From: Isochrysis galbana
Taxonomy: Eukaryota > Haptophyta > Isochrysidales > Isochrysidaceae
NCBI GenBank assembly: GCA_018136815.1
Contig: CM030931.1
Coordinates: forward strand, 1 to 64,000
Direction of reading: 5' to 3'
DNA: 64,000 nucleotides
Below are positions 61,201-64,000 of the stretch, piece by piece (position 1 is the first letter of the stretch; every line of letters begins with the position of its first letter). A program made the position numbers and the translations under genes. The notes beneath the pieces are model-generated. The model was not told where the DNA came from, made no database searches, and was given only the letters and a program-made list of their open reading frames with translations.

Positions 61201-64000
61201 GGAATAGAGAATCGAGGTTGCCTTGACCGGACGACAATCGGTCGATGGCTTCTACCGTGAGGGGAAGAGGGCTGTCCTCTAGACGAAGCTTGGAGTTGAC
61301 GTCGCGATAATCTACGCAGAAACGTACGGAGCCATCCTTCTTAGTGACTAACACGACTCGAGAGGCCCACGACGAATTTGATTTCCTAATGATGCCCGCG
61401 GACTCCATCTTGCAAACTTCGTCCTCTATGATCTTCTCACCCTCTCGTCCAACTCTAGACGGTGCGTGACGGTGAGCTTCGGCTCCGGGGTTGAGCGGTA
61501 GCTCTACCTCCATCACGTGAGTGTGATTCGGGTTAGTCGGGTCAATTGCGAAAGCAGCGATACGTCGGGCCAGTAGACGACGAACTTGTTCACGTTGGGG
61601 CATCGAGAGACGGCCCTCGGGGTCGATCTTGGCTGCCTCGAGGAGCTTGCGTTGGTCCTCGTTGAGCGACTCAATCACATCCGGCGAGTTATTGTCACCG
61701 ACGCGGTGATAAGTTCCAGCGTGAATCTTGAATCGAACCTGTAGCGAAGCTACAGGATGGAACGACGGAAGGTGTAGTGGTTTGGGGTCAGTATTGGCCA
61801 CCGTAACCGCGATGGTGTGGTCGGATTTCGGCCTCTCTACTTGAGGGATGACGAGCGGAGAGCTGTCAATAGTCTCGCGTGTAGGGAGCCGGTCCACGAG
61901 CATGGCGCAGTCTTCGTGTTCTCGAAGAGCTAGCGGAATTCGGACGTGAAACGTCGCCCGATGATAGGCCGGGATCGTGATAGGTTCATGGGTATATAGG
62001 AGGTACTCGGAGCCACAAGACGCCGGCGCTTTGGCGGCAAACTCATCGGCCGTGTTGAAGAGCGGCTCGGAGACTAGCTGGTTGTCGTTTTCGGCGGCTT
62101 GCGGCCCTCGGAAGAAGTCAGTCGTGATTGGGTTCGCGGAGGTCGGACAGACCTGTGCACAAGTCATGCTGACAGGGACCACCGCTATCGGTGACGTCGA
62201 GACGCGAAAGATCGGCGGAGCGTCGGGGCTTGGACTGCCATTAACCTCAAGAGGAGCCACCGTGGATGGGGCACCGAGGGTGATAGAGCCGTCCGCGCTG
62301 TCGGAGGCGAGCTGAATCGAAGCGGCGTGCGTAGCTAAGAAGTCGTTCCCGAGCAGTAGCATCGGGTTGCCTTCAATCACCATGAACGTATGACGAAAGA
62401 GAAATCCACCGACGGAGAAAACGATTCGAGCCTTGCCTCGCGTGATAAGAGGTAGGCCGTCTGGGCCATGGAGCGGTGTCACTACGGCTTGCGGCAGCCG
62501 CTCGACGCATGCGTCGTTGGGTAGGCTGGACAAGAGGGAAGTGGTCACGACCGACGGGCCAGCTCCGGTGTCAGCGAGTGTGCTGTTGACCGTGAGGGCG
62601 GAGTCGGCTAAGATTACTCCTTCTTTGCCGGCAGCCTCGCCGGAGCGGCAGACCATTAGATCTCGAACATATAGACAATGCCTTGGGTAGGCAGATGGTA
62701 GGGTATCCACGACGCTCTCCGGCCGGTGCGCGGTCACGTGTGCAATGGTGTCGGACAGGGACGGGGTTGGTCGCCAGCGTCGTTGCTCGGGTGAATTCGT
62801 CGTCAAACTGGTCGTCGTCTCTTCGGGTACTCCGACTGCCGCTATCGTGGCAGAGGGCCTAGAGGGGTCGTCCTCGTTGGTAGCGGTACAGGGTGATAGC
62901 TTGGGACTAGTGTAGCCCAGGCCTCTCTTGTCGGTGGGGTGCCTCGGGTGGTCGGACATCTTTTCCCAATCTTTCTCGAGACGGGCTTGGGCTTCTGTCT
63001 TGGGTCTTCGAACTAATGAGGCTAGCTCTTCGGCGCGGATGCCTTTGGCTTCCACGAACTCGATCGGCGCTCGGACGGCAGCGGCGAGGTCGGATTCCTC
63101 GTCGGCGTTTCGTCCGGCTAGAGCTTGCGCTCTTATTTCGTCAGCGGTTTCGAGCGTGACGTTGGACCATTTCTGGTCCCCGTTCACTCCGAATGATTGC
63201 CATTGTTGGCGCCGCTTCCGGAGAGTCGTCGGCGTCGTCGGACGCGGCGAGCTCGCGCGTGCCGGAGGCGGGGCGGTCCATGGAGAGAATGGGTCGTGGA
63301 GTGTAGACTCGGAGGCGTGGAGTGGCGTGTCGTTGTCGTGGTTATCGTGGGTTTCTTTTTGGTCTTCGTGGTTGTCTGACTCGGGAGTAGCTGGACGGGA
63401 AACAACGGGGTCGGAAGAAACTTCACTCGTTTCCCTCCCCCTCTCATAACGATGAAGAGCCGACCACGGCTCGTAGGCGGTAGCCTCGGTCGAGCTAAGT
63501 GAAGGCCGGTCCAATAGGCTGCACCGCGCGCAAGCGAGTAGCTCTAACGCGGACAATTTCTTCGTCGACGTCTGGTCTCGCTGTTGGCTCAAATGTCGAA
63601 GAAGAACCGGCATCCAATGGATCGCCATCGCTCCAGCTACACCGACGTAGGTGCGGCTGCGAAGAGCGCCACGGTGCGGTGAAGGAGAGAGGTTAGCCAT
63701 GGCCGACTCACGGCCATCCACGACGCAAGTTGGCTGGAGGGGCGGCAGCCCTTTGGTGAGGTACAACCCGGTGGCTTTCTGGTGTCCAGTGCCGTGCTCC
63801 CAGGGTTGGACGAATTGGGTCGGGGTCAACCCCCCGACTAAACGGCGAGCTTCCGCATGCATCCGAGGGTTCTCGACCGCTACAAACGGAGCAGTGGCGG
63901 AGGCCATTGACTTGAAGACGCGAGCGGCCGACTCAAGAGCGGCACGACGTCCGGGTTCTTGGGAGAGCCATTGACTGCTGACAGCGGAGAGGTACGTGCA
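58289..64000 (-). CDS. Ty3/gypsy Gag-Pol polyprotein (PR-RT-RH-IN-chromodomain), partial
   Basis: The frame is open from the window edge to the TAG at 58289. An ATG at 63907 gives 1872 residues, but coding sequence continues upstream without a stop (VFKSMASA). Numbering from that ATG: protease DTGAGPSVV near 446, with LLLGNDFL; RT with FCVDYRDVNSKL, YLPFGVQSGPS and the catalytic YLDD at 969-972; RNase H with KTDGASKLGIAGVLAQ and VVDHSALRWL; integrase zinc finger (HLGHPGAT ... CHECTLGK), then D-D-E residues in VVYCDILS, LRTDAGSN and VERAQQTL; C-terminal chromodomain YLVEELLDRKGDG and YLVKWRGYPRSEATWE. Chromodomains can direct integration to marked chromatin. No zinc knuckle or stop between gag and pol is seen. 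All catalytic residues appear present, so it may be active. Confidence 0.93.
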   Translation of the reverse strand, partial: CTYLSAVSSQWLSQEPGRRAALESAARVFKSMASATAPFVAVENPRMHAEARRLVGGLTPTQFVQPWEHGTGHQKATGLYLTKGLPPLQPTCVVDGRESAMANLSPSPHRGALRSRTYVGVAGAMAIHWMPVLLRHLSQQRDQTSTKKLSALELLACARCSLLDRPSLSSTEATAYEPWSALHRYERGRETSEVSSDPVVSRPATPESDNHEDQKETHDNHDNDTPLHASESTLHDPFSPWTAPPPARASSPRPTTPTTLRKRRQQWQSFGVNGDQKWSNVTLETADEIRAQALAGRNADEESDLAAAVRAPIEFVEAKGIRAEELASLVRRPKTEAQARLEKDWEKMSDHPRHPTDKRGLGYTSPKLSPCTATNEDDPSRPSATIAAVGVPEETTTSLTTNSPEQRRWRPTPSLSDTIAHVTAHRPESVVDTLPSAYPRHCLYVRDLMVCRSGEAAGKEGVILADSALTVNSTLADTGAGPSVVTTSLLSSLPNDACVERLPQAVVTPLHGPDGLPLITRGKARIVFSVGGFLFRHTFMVIEGNPMLLLGNDFLATHAASIQLASDSADGSITLGAPSTVAPLEVNGSPSPDAPPIFRVSTSPIAVVPVSMTCAQVCPTSANPITTDFFRGPQAAENDNQLVSEPLFNTADEFAAKAPASCGSEYLLYTHEPITIPAYHRATFHVRIPLALREHEDCAMLVDRLPTRETIDSSPLVIPQVERPKSDHTIAVTVANTDPKPLHLPSFHPVASLQVRFKIHAGTYHRVGDNNSPDVIESLNEDQRKLLEAAKIDPEGRLSMPQREQVRRLLARRIAAFAIDPTNPNHTHVMEVELPLNPGAEAHRHAPSRVGREGEKIIEDEVCKMESAGIIRKSNSSWASRVVLVTKKDGSVRFCVDYRDVNSKLRLEDSPLPLTVEAIDRLSSGQGNLDSLFLCTLDLASGFWGIPIKESDKHITAFTTHRGKYEFNYLPFGVQSGPSYMCRLMDAVLGGLAWEICMPYLDDVGAWSTGVGDSLQAREESSFQQMLHRLDLVLERLIWAGLTCKMSKCVFFATSAEYLGHVVSREGLRMDPKKVEAVSKIDPTQINSIEAVRSFLGLCSYYRRFIRRFAIRAAPLTALTRKGCDVPVESQTEACRQAIEDLKQAICEEPVLAPPRDDRPFLVKTDGASKLGIAGVLAQKDDEGRERVVAYYGRSLSPAERHWTVTEIELLAALESIRNWRPYLWGRHFTLVVDHSALRWLHTMKDQVTGGPASRLMRWVLKLAEYRFDVVHKPGVTHWDADGLSRLVALEPDHDPLHLEESDAHSFDSSEIHDIVAAAVTSSTLTARRQQASDRLARQASESSESITSSYLDVGVPHADELRQALSTDDLASSILSEVESILPKASSSIDSSSSSKKSSRFLLRDGLLYYRSSEAEEAPLRLYIPESLRDTYLRAYHDHLGHPGATRTSTLLRTRVYWPGMSASVSEYVRECHECTLGKPLPRPLAHPSGLSIGSYPFDVVYCDILSMAPTHDFVSGRSGFDKLIVFVDSLSRWIEAEPCNGNPSSSKCLDVFMRLIVSRYGVPRQLRTDAGSNLCSRLVDLILKATGTDLSTTEAYRHEGVGLVERAQQTLLTMTRVSNEGGAHWVDHLPFLLMSMRATAGRVVPKSPAAILFGRELRLPAQLADPAPVLELLPSRPPSDAVTYATELNKKLLESWRSALESTQEAQRESMRSASQKSKLGVTFKQGDRVCRRIPGHANKLQYLYSGPYRVEEAISATRYRLRDLENRQVKDEVHISNLRPYFTVTDSSPLAGDEYLVEELLDRKGDGVSFKYLVKWRGYPRSEATWESRIELLRRCADLVESYDTTFDRRPVQPQAHSAVDSSSSPSSSPQSNQVPRRVQESNRIPPDLPSSRTRSRSRS

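Larger units (their letters stand above)
56621..64000 (-). mobile_element. Ty3/gypsy chromodomain element, 5' part beyond the window
   Basis: LTR, purine tract and an unbroken polyprotein frame are present. The 5' LTR, primer-binding site and most of gag lie beyond 64000. By comparison with the plus-strand copy at least 3.6 kb of gag-side sequence is missing here. A complete element would exceed 12 kb. Confidence 0.9.

Noticed and set aside
1..64000. Ribosomal RNA or complete tRNA genes
   Set aside because: I looked for conserved rRNA words and paired A/B boxes and found only the tRNA-like stretch at 29622-29700, which does not fold convincingly.

Overview
The window looks like a nuclear scaffold of a GC-rich, compact, repeat-invaded eukaryotic microbe. 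An alga of haptophyte or related type is my best guess. The visible support is: a bacterial-type RimM with an apparent upstream exon (plastid/organelle role inferred), a one-domain fluoride channel, a two-exon HTATSF1/Cus2-like splicing factor with a GTGAGC...CAG intron, hAT, LINE and Ty3 elements, and a short TTAGGG-type tract. The organism call is inference. Two runs of exactly 100 N (16429-16528, 43767-43866) show that three contigs were joined, so long-range order and orientation depend on scaffolding.

Layout. 1-13.4 kb: part of a TIR element with a 204-bp tandem array, then a 5'-truncated, frame-shifted Ty3/gypsy chromodomain element (2521-13423) ending in a 1350-bp LTR. 13.4-20.4 kb: LINE and SINE debris, a CrcB/Fluc fluoride channel (15505-15936, -), the first gap, a piece of the Ty3 LTR, and an intact 760-bp SINE. 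20.8-21.9 kb: a NIPA-like magnesium transporter. 22-30.5 kb: LINE 3' pieces, a possible integrase exon, an array of GATAGCTATC palindromes, a small two-TM protein and an intact SINE. 30589-35689: a TIR transposon with 17-bp TIRs and a 7-bp TSD that carries about seventeen 204-bp tandem units. 36-42.5 kb: hAT remnant, a hairpin with telomere-like repeats, RimM, and nested SINEs. 42.9-49.3 kb: EF-hand membrane protein (around the second gap), an LRR fragment, an HU-like protein, and a SAM-like protein with a myristoylation-type start. 50-54.3 kb: a TA-flanked MITE, a frame-shifted hAT transposase, and a cytochrome b561-like exon split by a hAT-type MITE which itself carries a SINE. 54.7-56.3 kb: HTATSF1-like gene. 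56.6-64 kb: a second Ty3 element on the minus strand with an uninterrupted polyprotein that runs off the window.

Most of the DNA is nested mobile elements whose boundaries can be read from target-site duplications (TSDs). The notable pattern is a group of 750-920-bp GC-rich retroposons (called SINE-A, -B and -C here) that share a 5' head and a central core but end in different 3' tails. The A tail matches the 3' end of the resident LINEs. A second striking item is the TIR transposon that carries the 204-bp satellite. Two coding exons appear to be interrupted by insertions whose TSDs still show the joined reading frame.
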